Below are positions 1 to 5,541 of a DNA stretch of 5,541 nt, one piece after another. The notes beneath the pieces are model-generated. The model searched no databases. It was not told where the DNA came from and saw only the letters and a program-made list of their open reading frames with translations. The translations under genes were made by a program, and so were the position numbers. Position 1 is the first letter of the stretch, and each line of letters opens with the position of its first letter. Source of the DNA: Ruminococcaceae bacterium UBA1448 (GTDB lineage: Bacteria > Bacillota > Clostridia > Oscillospirales > Ruminococcaceae); NCBI GenBank assembly GCA_002329405.1, contig DCTE01000038.1:7884-13424 (forward strand), read 5' to 3'.

Positions 1-636
1 CAACCGCCCGGACAGTATCTCTGTCAGCTCGGCAAAACTCGCTTTCGGGTCCTGGTCATAGCGTCCGGTCACCACTGCGTCCCCGAACACCCGCTCGGCA
101 GTGGTATACTGGCCGACACCCCAGCCGTACACCCGCCCTGTCTTATCCTTTTTGTAGACGAACCGCCGAACCAGCAGATAGGTCTGCATCTGTAACCCGG
201 TCAGGATTCCGTCAAATCCCTTTTCGCCATTTTTGCCGAATCCGCACGCCTTTTTGATGTCAGCCGACAGCATCTCTCCACTCTGGGCGACTGCGTCCAT
301 CACCAATTTTTCCCGCCGTTTCATCAGTCCGTCGTCATATTTTGCGTCATAATCGTACCCATCCCGCCGGTAGTTGGCCAGCAGCGGAATCAGTTCGGCC
401 GAGACAAACCCCGCCTTCCCGTGCACCAGCTTGCCATAGCCGATGATCTGCCGTTCGGCGGCCATCTCCCGCCATTCCCATGGCCCCACGACCCCTTTCT
501 GAAACCAGAGGGCGGCGGGGGTATGTTCTTCCAGTGAATACCCCGGTACTTCACAGCGGAAAAAGGGCAAAAACCCGATCTGCTGCACCACCATTTCCAG
601 TTTTTCCACACAGTCAATGACCGGCAATTCCGTCAT
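1..636 (-). CDS. AlkZ-related winged-helix-type protein, 3' end truncated by the window edge
   Basis: An open reading frame of 212 codons runs leftward and leaves the window with no stop. The protein starts MTELPVIDCVEKLEM and contains GPWEW (residues 51-55), YGK (67-69), KAGFVS (74-79), ANYRRDGYDYDAKYDDGL (87-104), LQMQTYL (148-154) and YGWGV (170-174). I recognise this pattern from small Bacillota proteins annotated as AlkZ-related, distant relatives of the winged-helix DNA glycosylases AlkZ/YcaQ. The assignment is from memory of conserved motifs. The Q149-M-Q151 triplet resembles the catalytic Q-x-Q of AlkZ, but equivalence is unproven. Start choice: the ATG at 634-636 has AAAGGA 11-12 nt upstream. 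In-frame ATGs at 648 and 666 are possible, but the first directly abuts the AAAGG and the second has no ribosome site. The gene is divergent from the sporulation operon and probably unrelated to it functionally. Enzymatic activity should not be assumed. Confidence 0.8.
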   Translation of the reverse strand, partial: MTELPVIDCVEKLEMVVQQIGFLPFFRCEVPGYSLEEHTPAALWFQKGVVGPWEWREMAAERQIIGYGKLVHGKAGFVSAELIPLLANYRRDGYDYDAKYDDGLMKRREKLVMDAVAQSGEMLSADIKKACGFGKNGEKGFDGILTGLQMQTYLLVRRFVYKKDKTGRVYGWGVGQYTTAERVFGDAVVTGRYDQDPKASFAELTEILSGRL

Positions 637-668
637 ACAGTTGGTCATCCTTTCCCGAGTCGTCATCT

Positions 669-698
669 GTCATAAAACGTCTGGCATTATTATACAAC
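669..698 (+). promoter_or_regulatory. Candidate sigma-E promoter of the spoIIIA operon
   Basis: On the plus strand GTCATAAA (669-676) and TATACAAC (691-698) are separated by 14 bases. The B. subtilis mother-cell sigma-E consensus is roughly KMATATT or GTCATATT, 14-15 bases, then CATACAnT, so each half matches at about six of eight positions with correct spacing. The start point would be near 705, giving a leader of about 100 nt before spoIIIAA. spoIIIA is a sigma-E operon in B. subtilis, which makes such a site expected. A second -10-like box, CATATGAT (760-767), sits nearer the gene but lacks a convincing -35. This is inference from motif inspection only. Confidence 0.35.
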
Positions 699-717
699 GG
701 CCGGCCTGCCGCCACAA
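689..717 (-). promoter_or_regulatory. Putative vegetative (sigma-A type) promoter of the left-hand gene
   Basis: Read on the minus strand, a perfect TATAAT -10 box lies at 694-689. A weak TTGTGG -35 box (TTG of TTGACA matched) lies at 717-712, with a 17-base spacer. Transcription would begin near 682 and leave a leader of about 46 nt before the ATG at 636. The strong -10 and ideal spacing make this credible; the -35 match is poor. Confidence 0.5.
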
Positions 718-806
718 GAGCGGGCGAAAATTTTCCGCTTCTAACCGGACAACCCGCCACATATGATGGGGACAGAAACGAAGTCACCGAAAGGACGTGT
801 CAGAAA

Positions 807-1877
807 ATGCGGCTGGATGAATTTATCCGAAACTGTCTGCCCCCGGCAGTAGCACTGGCGGTCGAGCGGGCGGAAAGACGGACGTTATATGAGCTGAGAC
901 TGCGTGCAGACTGCCCGGTCCAGTGGATTGGCAGCGAATCCGGCTGGCTGAGCGGCAGCGGACGGCTGCTCCCAACCCCGGACGGTGCGCTGGTCACCAG
1001 CCGTGCAATGCTGGAAGAAACGCTGTTTCGGGCGACCGGACGGTCGATGCAGAGTGCCATGGACAGCATCTGCAAGGGATTTCTGCCGCTGCCGGGCGGG
1101 GGCAGGCTGGGGGTTGCCGGGACTGCATCGACGGCGGACGGGCAGGTACTGGCAGTACATACGATATCTGCACTCAGCTTTCGTTTCCCGGGCAATTTCC
1201 CCGATGCTGCCGACAGGCTGCTGGATCAGATGACGTTTCCGTCATCGCTTTTGATCGCAGGGCCGCCGATGAGCGGGAAAACAACGGTTTTACGTGCGCT
1301 GATCGGAAAACTGGCCCAGGGAATGCGGCTGGCAGTGCTGGACGAGCGGGGAGAGCTGACGCCATTGCCGGAAGGGGCGGTAAGCGCCGACCTGCTGACC
1401 GGTTATCCAAAAGCGGAGGCGATGCTGCTGGCGGTGCGGTCGCTGTCGCCCGAACTGATGATCTGCGACGAGCTTTCCCCGCAGGAAGCGGGGGCGGTGT
1501 CAGCGTCGCTGTACAGCGGTGTTCCATTGGTTGCGACGGTGCATGCCGGGAGTATTTCTGAACTGCTGCGCAGGGAATGGACCGGAAAACTTCTGCGGGA
1601 AGGTGCATTTGAAAAGGTGGTCTTGCTGGAAGGCCGGGGGAGAATGGGGGCACTGCTGGATGGATATGCTCTCGGTGCGGCTGGTGGCCGGTATCTGCCT
1701 GACCCTGTGCGGAGCGGGGGTAGGGATACGGGCATCGGAGAAGCTGGCCGGAAGGGTGCGGCGGCTGAGTGGGATGGTGCGGTTGTGCGTGCGGCTGGAA
1801 GGACTGCTGACCCAGCGGCTGCCGACCGGTGTGATTACCGGGATGCTGACCGACGAAGGGCTTTTGCCGGCGGATAA
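807..1877 (+). CDS. spoIIIAA: Stage III sporulation protein AA, secretion-type ATPase (with C-terminal extension)
   Basis: A cytoplasmic P-loop ATPase related to the type II/IV secretion motor ATPases, and the presumed energy source of the SpoIIIA-SpoIIQ channel. Visible motifs are Walker A GPPMSGKT (residues 152-159), LDERGE (178-183, the family's DER motif), Walker B LMICDE (217-222) and TVHAG with H246. The N-terminal half (1-145) is the less conserved family domain, including GGGRLGVAGT (97-106). The start ATG has AAGGA at 791-795, 11 nt upstream. The ORF gives 356 residues, against about 307 in B. subtilis. Recognisable family sequence ends near residue 285. The last ~70 residues, rich in G, A, R and D, are read out of frame through spoIIIAB (overlap 1660-1877) and look like a passive read-through after loss of the ancestral stop, or the result of an indel. 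It is the first gene of the operon. Identity is secure; the true C-terminus is uncertain. Confidence 0.93.
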   Translation: MRLDEFIRNCLPPAVALAVERAERRTLYELRLRADCPVQWIGSESGWLSGSGRLLPTPDGALVTSRAMLEETLFRATGRSMQSAMDSICKGFLPLPGGGRLGVAGTASTADGQVLAVHTISALSFRFPGNFPDAADRLLDQMTFPSSLLIAGPPMSGKTTVLRALIGKLAQGMRLAVLDERGELTPLPEGAVSADLLTGYPKAEAMLLAVRSLSPELMICDELSPQEAGAVSASLYSGVPLVATVHAGSISELLRREWTGKLLREGAFEKVVLLEGRGRMGALLDGYALGAAGGRYLPDPVRSGGRDTGIGEAGRKGAAAEWDGAVVRAAGRTADPAAADRCDYRDADRRRAFAGG

Positions 1878-2112
1878 AGGCTGGGACGGCCTGGGGGCAG
1901 ACAGCCCGGAGCCGGAACGCGGGATCTGCCGCCGGCTGGCGGAGATGCTCGGGCGTGGGGATGCCGGGAGCCAGTCTGCATCGGTGCGGATTGCGGCTGA
2001 ACAGCTCAGGGGACTGCTGGAGAGTGCCCGGACGGAGGCAGAGGAAAAAGGAAAGCTGATGATGGCACTGGGGACACTGGCCGGGATGCTGTGTGCGGTG
2101 CTCTGTATCTGA
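1660..2112 (+). CDS. spoIIIAB: Stage III sporulation protein AB
   Basis: A membrane-anchored component of the SpoIIIA complex, structurally likened in the family to helical platform proteins (GspF-like) of type II secretion. The 150-residue product has an N-terminal hydrophobic segment (about 7-23, LVAGICLTLCGAG), a basic and amphipathic helical middle (RVRRLSGMVRLCVRLEGLL at 32-50), a charged helix (about 108-132), and a C-terminal hydrophobic segment (LGTLAGMLCAVLCI, 137-150) that ends at the stop. This layout matches B. subtilis SpoIIIAB, although that protein is longer (about 171). Start choice: the ATG at 1660 gives the family-like N-terminus and has a G-rich run at 1646-1650 nine bases upstream. 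ATG 1666 (MLSVRLV) is nearly as good. The same frame is open back to 1519, but that stretch is out-of-frame spoIIIAA. The start lies 218 nt inside the spoIIIAA ORF, so translational coupling is likely. Confidence 0.88.
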   Translation: MDMLSVRLVAGICLTLCGAGVGIRASEKLAGRVRRLSGMVRLCVRLEGLLTQRLPTGVITGMLTDEGLLPADKGWDGLGADSPEPERGICRRLAEMLGRGDAGSQSASVRIAAEQLRGLLESARTEAEEKGKLMMALGTLAGMLCAVLCI

Positions 2113-2155
2113 TAGATTTGAAAGGACCCGGAAAAGAAAGGAATGGTCGGCAAAG

Positions 2156-2353
2156 ATGGATATAGATTTGATTTTCCGTATCGCAGCGATCGGCATTATT
2201 GTCGCGGTGCTGACCCAGGTGCTGATTCGTTCAGGCCGGGAAGAACAGGCGATGATGACGACGCTTGCGGGGCTGATTGTGGTACTGGGAATGCTGGTCC
2301 GGGAGATCAGCGGGCTGTTCGGGACGATTCAGCAGCTGTTCGGGCTCTACTGA
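2156..2353 (+). CDS. spoIIIAC: Stage III sporulation protein AC
   Basis: A very small integral membrane protein of the SpoIIIA channel platform; 65 residues versus 68 in B. subtilis. Two hydrophobic segments are visible, at about 6-24 (IFRIAAIGIIVAVLTQVLI) and 34-49 (TTLAGLIVVLGMLV). They are separated by a charged loop SGREEQ (26-31), followed by an amphipathic tail LFGTIQQLFGLY. This is the standard SpoIIIAC/AD family architecture. The start ATG at 2156 matches the family N-terminus (MDIDLIFRIAAIGI) and has AAAGGA at 2137-2142, a rather long 13-nt spacer. The frame stays open back to 2093, but those codons (basic, hydrophilic) do not resemble the family. The gene follows spoIIIAB after 43 nt. 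Confidence 0.92.
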   Translation: MDIDLIFRIAAIGIIVAVLTQVLIRSGREEQAMMTTLAGLIVVLGMLVREISGLFGTIQQLFGLY

Positions 2354-2384
2354 CAGCGTTGAAACCAAAGGAAAGGACAGGCAG

Positions 2385-2774
2385 ATGGAACAGTTTGGTT
2401 CACTGATCGCGGCGGCGGTCGTGCTGACGGTCATCACGCTGCTTTTAAAGAATTGGAAACCGGAGTACGCGATGCTGCTTTCGACCGGCTGTATGGTACT
2501 GTTTACCGGCTGGACGGTGCTTCGGATGATCCCGATATTTTCGACAGTCGGTTCCCTTGCGGAAAATGCCGGGGTCGAGACGGTATACATCAAGATTTTG
2601 CTCCGCTGTCTCGGCATCAGCCTTCTTTCTGAGATCGGGGAGAGCCTGTGCAGGGAGGCGGGACAGCTTTCTGCCGCTTCTCAGATCAGTCTGGCAGGTA
2701 AGGTACTGATTTTAGAGAGCTGCCTTCCGGTTTACCGCAGGCTGTTGGAACTTTCGCTGTCGCTGATAGAATAG
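2385..2774 (+). CDS. spoIIIAD: Stage III sporulation protein AD
   Basis: A polytopic membrane protein paralogous to SpoIIIAC and part of the channel's membrane platform. The product is 129 residues (about 133 in B. subtilis). Hydrophobic segments lie at about 5-21 (GSLIAAAVVLTVITLLL), 28-50 and 103-115. The C-terminal half has the family signature: ILLRCLGISLLSEIGESLCR (71-90), followed by EAGQLSAASQISLAGKVLIL (91-110) and LPVYRRLLEL. The start at 2385 has AAAGGA at 2372-2377 with a 7-nt spacer, a good ribosome site. An upstream in-frame ATG at 2277 would read through spoIIIAC out of frame and is rejected. It follows spoIIIAC after 31 nt. Confidence 0.93.
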   Translation: MEQFGSLIAAAVVLTVITLLLKNWKPEYAMLLSTGCMVLFTGWTVLRMIPIFSTVGSLAENAGVETVYIKILLRCLGISLLSEIGESLCREAGQLSAASQISLAGKVLILESCLPVYRRLLELSLSLIE

Positions 2775-2788
2775 GAAGGGGGATGCTG

Positions 2789-3904
2789 ATGTTCAGAAAA
2801 CTGACAGCCTTGCTGCTGATCGCGGTGCTGGCACTGCTCGCCTTTCCGATTGTGGGACATGCGGCGGAGACAACGGATACAGCGGATGAGATGATCGAAG
2901 AGCAACTGGAAGAGAGCGGCTACTATTCCCTTTTTTCACTGCTGCCGCCCGAAGCGGAGGGGTCAATTGCCGACGGATTTGAGCCGGAGGACCTCGACTC
3001 CCTTACCCTGCCGGGGCTGCTGGAAAAGGGGTGGGAGATGGTGCGGCAGAAGGGGACGGCACCATTGCGGCTGCTGGCCTGTATGCTGGGAGTGACGGTG
3101 CTGTCGGCGCTGCTGGGCAGTTTCAGCAAAAGTCCGGCCTGCCGTCCGGTCACAACGCTGGTGCTGGCAGTGCTGCTGGCGGAAACGGTGGTCAGCGCGG
3201 TACGGAGTACAGCCGCGCTGGTCAAAGGACTTTCGGCGTTCATGCTCTCCTTTTTGCCGGTATTTGCGGCGTCTGCCGCCGCTGCCGGGAAACCTGCTTC
3301 GTCGGTCATCTGGTACGGGACGACGCTGTCGGCAATCGAGATATTTTCGGCGGCGGTGGACGGGCTGGTTGTGCCGCTGATGATGATTTTTCTGGGGCTG
3401 TCGTTTGCCGGAGTCGCGGCACCCGATCTGCACGCAGGGGCACTGATCCGGTCGGTGCGCAGTCTGGCACTGTGGATACTATCCCTCTGCCTGACCATCT
3501 TTCTGGCCCTTCTGACCATCAAAACCCGCATCAGCGGGGTGTCCGACGGGGTAACCCTCAAGACCGCGAAATTCCTGCTCAGTTCGGCCGTCCCGGTTGT
3601 CGGCAGCGCGGTCGGGGACGCCTGGTCGGCAATGAGCGGCTGCCTGACGCTGGTCAAAAGCACAATCGGGGTATTCGGTATTCTGGTGCTGGCGGTGGTA
3701 TTTCTGCCCCAGCTGATCTATCTGGGTTTGCTGACCGCGGCACTGAATCTGGGGGCGGCAGCGGCGGACACCCTGTCGGAGGGTGGGCCTGCGGAGGTGA
3801 TGCGGGTCAGTTCTGCTGCGGTGTCGATCATGCTGTCGGTGCTGATCTGCTACGCGGTGATGATTCTGGGAGCACTGGCGATGGTGCTGCTGGCGGGAAG
3901 TTAG
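2789..3904 (+). CDS. spoIIIAE: Stage III sporulation protein AE
   Basis: The large polytopic membrane protein of the SpoIIIA complex, proposed as its central export platform. The 371-residue product begins with a typical signal peptide: basic MFRK, hydrophobic core LTALLLIAVLALLAFPIV, then a probable cleavage after GHA near residue 25. An acidic extracytoplasmic region (about 27-75) follows, then several membrane segments (approximately 95-112, 122-140, 150-168, 190-212, 226-244, 294-318, 344-368). The family signature SGVSDGVTLKTAKFLLSSAV lies at about 249-268, followed by PVVGSAVGDA. B. subtilis SpoIIIAE is about 399 residues. Start choice: ATG 2789 has AGGAAGG at 2773-2779 with a 9-nt spacer. 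The in-frame ATG at 2783 is only 3 nt from that site but would add just two residues. The ribosome site overlaps the spoIIIAD stop, suggesting coupling. Confidence 0.94.
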   Translation: MFRKLTALLLIAVLALLAFPIVGHAAETTDTADEMIEEQLEESGYYSLFSLLPPEAEGSIADGFEPEDLDSLTLPGLLEKGWEMVRQKGTAPLRLLACMLGVTVLSALLGSFSKSPACRPVTTLVLAVLLAETVVSAVRSTAALVKGLSAFMLSFLPVFAASAAAAGKPASSVIWYGTTLSAIEIFSAAVDGLVVPLMMIFLGLSFAGVAAPDLHAGALIRSVRSLALWILSLCLTIFLALLTIKTRISGVSDGVTLKTAKFLLSSAVPVVGSAVGDAWSAMSGCLTLVKSTIGVFGILVLAVVFLPQLIYLGLLTAALNLGAAAADTLSEGGPAEVMRVSSAAVSIMLSVLICYAVMILGALAMVLLAGS

Positions 3905-3919
3905 GAGGCAGAGGATGGA

Positions 3920-4426
3920 ATGGAACAGCTGAAACTGACAGCCGCGGCATTGTGCGGGACGATGGTCCTCAGCGCGGTAATCCTGATGCTGACGCCCGAG
4001 CGGGAAAACGGGATGATGCGGTTTGCGGTGCGGATCTTCTTTTTGCTGTCGATCCTGCTGCCGGTGGTGACGCTGGATGCGGAGGATTTTACATTGCCGG
4101 ATTCGGTGATGGAGCAGCCGGAAGGCGACCTGGGAGAAACTGCTCAGCGGCAGCTGGAGACGGCGACCCGGCAGCTTCTCTGCCAGAAAGCGGAGGCGAT
4201 GCTGCAAAGCAGCGGTGTGCAAAATGCCGAAGTCGAACTGGATATACATATTGACGGAGACGGGAGCATATCTATTACCAGTCTGCGGATACTGGTCAGC
4301 CGGCAGGAGCTCGCGGCCGCACTGACGGCGACTGCCGGGCTGAACGAAACTTTTGGAGTGACCGCGACGATCGTGACGACGGAGAATGAAAATGATGGAG
4401 AAGATAAGGAATCTGCTGACAGCTAA
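3920..4426 (+). CDS. spoIIIAF: Stage III sporulation protein AF
   Basis: A membrane-anchored protein of the SpoIIIA channel; its soluble domain belongs to the ring-building-motif group shared with SpoIIIAG and SpoIIIAH. The product is 168 residues (about 206 in B. subtilis). Two hydrophobic segments lie at about 7-25 (TAAALCGTMVLSAVILMLT) and 36-52 (AVRIFFLLSILLPVVTL), with a short charged turn PERENGMMR between them, as usual for the family. Then comes a linker and a helix-strand domain: helix at 73-98, strands around NAEVELDIHID (102-112) and ISITSLRILVS (117-127), helix 129-139 and final strand VTATIVTT (147-154). AGGAGG at 3903-3908 overlaps the spoIIIAE stop, 11 nt before the ATG; AGAGG at 3910-3914 is closer. 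Its last 35 nt overlap spoIIIAG. Confidence 0.9.
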   Translation: MEQLKLTAAALCGTMVLSAVILMLTPERENGMMRFAVRIFFLLSILLPVVTLDAEDFTLPDSVMEQPEGDLGETAQRQLETATRQLLCQKAEAMLQSSGVQNAEVELDIHIDGDGSISITSLRILVSRQELAAALTATAGLNETFGVTATIVTTENENDGEDKESADS

Positions 4427-4886
4427 AAAGCCCTGGCTGCTGTTTGTCCTGGGGCTGGTGGGTATCGGGCTGATCTTTCTGTCATCGTTTGTTCCTCAGA
4501 CAGAGCAGGAGACAGAGACAGACATGACCGATCCGGCCATCACCATCGAGCAGCGGCTGGAGCAGACGATCTCCCGCATTAAAGGTGCGGGGGAAACCCA
4601 TGTGATGGTCACGCTGTCGGATACCGGCAGCAAGGTCTACCTGTCGGAGGAGGAAGAGCGGGAGGAATACGGAGACACCGGCGTCAGCAGCCGGGAGCGG
4701 ACCGAACGGTATGTCACCTCAGGCGGCGGAGCGGTGGTTGTTTCCGAACGGCAGCCGGCGGTGACCGGGGTTGCAGTGGTGTGCGAGGGAGGGGATCTGG
4801 CGGAGGTGCAGACAGATGTATATGAGGTGGTCTATGCGCTGTACGGCCTGACAACAGCCCGTGTCAGTATAGAGAAGATGCAGTGA
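4392..4886 (+). CDS. spoIIIAG: Stage III sporulation protein AG
   Basis: A membrane-anchored ring protein. In B. subtilis SpoIIIAG forms a large ring in the intermembrane space through a ring-building motif interrupted by a beta-rich insertion. The 164-residue product has one membrane segment (about 14-33, PWLLFVLGLVGIGLIFLSSF), an acidic linker (37-48), the first half of the ring motif (TIEQRLEQTISRIKGAG, 51-67, then THVMVTLSD), an insertion region (about 80-118, including SEEEEREEYGDTG and RYVTSGGG), then QPAVTGVAVVCEGGDLAEVQ (121-140) and the closing helix and strand ending RVSIEKMQ. Start choice: GGAGA at 4381-4385 is 6 nt before ATG 4392. ATG 4386 abuts that site, and ATG 4395 (9 nt) is also plausible. 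The start lies inside spoIIIAF in another frame, indicating coupled translation. Confidence 0.92.
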   Translation: MMEKIRNLLTAKKPWLLFVLGLVGIGLIFLSSFVPQTEQETETDMTDPAITIEQRLEQTISRIKGAGETHVMVTLSDTGSKVYLSEEEEREEYGDTGVSSRERTERYVTSGGGAVVVSERQPAVTGVAVVCEGGDLAEVQTDVYEVVYALYGLTTARVSIEKMQ

Positions 4887-4901
4887 AAGGGTGGCGCAGA
4901 T

Positions 4902-5471
4902 ATGAAGATGAGTGTAATTCTTGGCAAGAAACAGATCGTGCTGGCAAGCCTGGTGACGATTCTGGGAATCGCGGTGTATCTGAATTACGTATTCACCGAC
5001 ACCGGGAATTTTGACCTGCTGACCGCGTCAGAGACGGGCTCTTCCGAGACGGAAAACTACGGAGAGGCCCAGCTGACCGGAGCAGAGCCGGTAGAGGAGA
5101 CAGCGGAAACGGAGAGTGACTATTTTACCTCCGCCCGGCTGGAACGGCGCAAAGCGCGGGATGAGGCGATTGAAACGCTGGCCCAGACGCTTGGCGCACA
5201 GGAGATGACCGATGACGAGAAGGAGCTGGCGACGGAGAAAGCGTTGGCAGTGTCTGCTCAGATCGAGAGCGAGAATAAGATTGAGACGCTGGTCAAGGCG
5301 AAGGGATTTGCCGAATGCCTGGCTTATGTGGATGCTGATTCGGCGCGGGTGATTGTGCGGACCGACGGGCTGACGGCTGAAACAGCCAACCAGATCAAAA
5401 ACATCATCATCGAGGAGACCGGTCTGTCGGCAGAAAATGTATCGGTAGGAGAGATCGGAACAGACGAATGA
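4902..5471 (+). CDS. spoIIIAH: Stage III sporulation protein AH (SpoIIQ partner)
   Basis: The mother-cell protein that, in B. subtilis, binds forespore SpoIIQ across the intermembrane space and so links the two membranes. The product is 189 residues (about 218 in B. subtilis). It has a short basic N-terminus (MKMSVILGKKQ), one membrane segment (about 11-30, QIVLASLVTILGIAVYLNY), an acidic Ser/Thr/Glu-rich linker (about 41-73), and a conserved YscJ/FliF-like ring-building domain: YFTSARLERRKARDEAIETL (74-93), IESENKIETLVKAKGFAECL (121-140), AYVDADSARVIVRTDGLTAE (141-160) and the final helix and strand to 183. AAAGGG at 4886-4891, overlapping the spoIIIAG stop, lies 10 nt before the ATG; ATG 4908 is an alternative. 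It is the last gene of the operon. A SpoIIQ-type partner should be encoded elsewhere in the genome. Confidence 0.94.
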   Translation: MKMSVILGKKQIVLASLVTILGIAVYLNYVFTDTGNFDLLTASETGSSETENYGEAQLTGAEPVEETAETESDYFTSARLERRKARDEAIETLAQTLGAQEMTDDEKELATEKALAVSAQIESENKIETLVKAKGFAECLAYVDADSARVIVRTDGLTAETANQIKNIIIEETGLSAENVSVGEIGTDE

Positions 5472-5476
5472 GAAAA

Positions 5477-5531
5477 GGGCGTCTCGCGCTGAAAGGTGTG
5501 GACGCCTGGGTTTGTCAAAAAACTATTTTTG
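5477..5531 (+). terminator. Possible weak transcription terminator after spoIIIAH
   Basis: GGCGTC (5478-5483) pairs with GACGCC (5501-5506), extendable by a G-T pair (5477/5507), around a 17-nt loop. It is followed not directly by a T-run but by TGGGTTTGTC and then CAAAAA (5516-5521) and TTTTTG (5526-5531), which can form a second, A/T-only hairpin. The large loop and the displaced T-run make this a poor intrinsic terminator, although its position 6 bp after the spoIIIAH stop fits an operon end. The stop may be partial, or the real terminator may lie beyond the window. Confidence 0.35.
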
Positions 5532-5541
5532 TGTCTGATAA

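Noticed and set aside
390..617. Minus-strand 75-codon frame
   Set aside because: It is an out-of-frame shadow of the larger minus-strand gene (1-636), which shows conserved family motifs.
699..706. GGCCGGCC palindrome in the divergent intergenic region
   Set aside because: A short GC-only palindrome is expected by chance in GC-rich DNA. There is no flanking dyad or operator-like extension.
760..767. CATATGAT as the sigma-E -10 of spoIIIAA
   Set aside because: The -10 match is fair (6 of 8), but the bases 14 nt upstream (CTTCTAAC) do not resemble a sigma-E -35. It is kept only as an alternative.
923..1561. Plus-strand frame of 212 codons inside spoIIIAA
   Set aside because: It overlaps the Walker A and B coding region in another frame and shows G/R/A-rich, motif-free sequence.
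1174..2196. Long minus-strand open frame (340 codons) opposite spoIIIAA/AB
   Set aside because: Rich in P, S, R, H and Q as expected for the antisense of GC-rich coding DNA, with no recognisable domain. It spans the end of one sense gene and the whole of the next, both of which are clearly real.
3031..4254. Plus-strand open frame of 407 codons across spoIIIAE/AF
   Set aside because: The translation is dominated by G, A, D and R and is a frame-shifted reading of spoIIIAE and spoIIIAF, both recognised families.
1..5541. Mobile elements, CRISPR repeats, tRNA or rRNA genes
   Set aside because: No direct-repeat arrays, transposase motifs, cloverleaf-like segments or rRNA sequence were seen. Nearly all the DNA is accounted for by the nine genes.

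Overview
The window carries a complete eight-gene spoIIIA sporulation operon (spoIIIAA to spoIIIAH, about 807-5471) on the + strand. Upstream, on the - strand, is a divergent, truncated gene (1-636). The spoIIIA operon is found only in endospore-forming Bacillota. The high GC content (judged by eye), the CTG/GTG/GCC-rich codon use and the compact proteins suggest a GC-rich member of the Clostridia, perhaps the Oscillospirales (Ruminococcaceae-like). That placement is inference, because there is no rRNA or other marker here.

Layout: 1-636 (-) is the N-terminal 212 codons of a protein resembling the AlkZ-related winged-helix family, and it runs off the left edge. 637-806 is a divergent intergenic region. 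It holds a good vegetative-type promoter for the left gene (TATAAT, 689-694) and, on the other strand and partly overlapping it, a sigma-E-like promoter candidate for the operon. Then come spoIIIAA (ATPase), AB (membrane-anchored helical protein), AC and AD (small paralogous membrane proteins), AE (signal peptide plus polytopic membrane protein), AF, AG and AH (membrane-anchored ring-building proteins). Every gene is read from the + strand and intergenic gaps are 43 nt or less. Two junctions overlap: AA/AB by 218 nt in different frames, and AF/AG by about 35 nt. A weak hairpin followed by an A/T-rich segment after AH may end the operon.

Working together: in Bacillus subtilis these eight proteins are made in the mother cell under sigma-E. 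They assemble in the outer forespore membrane into a channel resembling secretion systems, which joins forespore SpoIIQ through SpoIIIAH and keeps the engulfed forespore active (the 'feeding tube'). SpoIIIAA is the cytoplasmic motor, AC/AD/AE the membrane platform, and AF/AG/AH form or are modelled to form rings in the intermembrane space.

I found no previously undescribed system. The features most worth a second look are the unusually long spoIIIAA/spoIIIAB overlap, which looks like a lost stop codon, and the overlapping divergent promoters.
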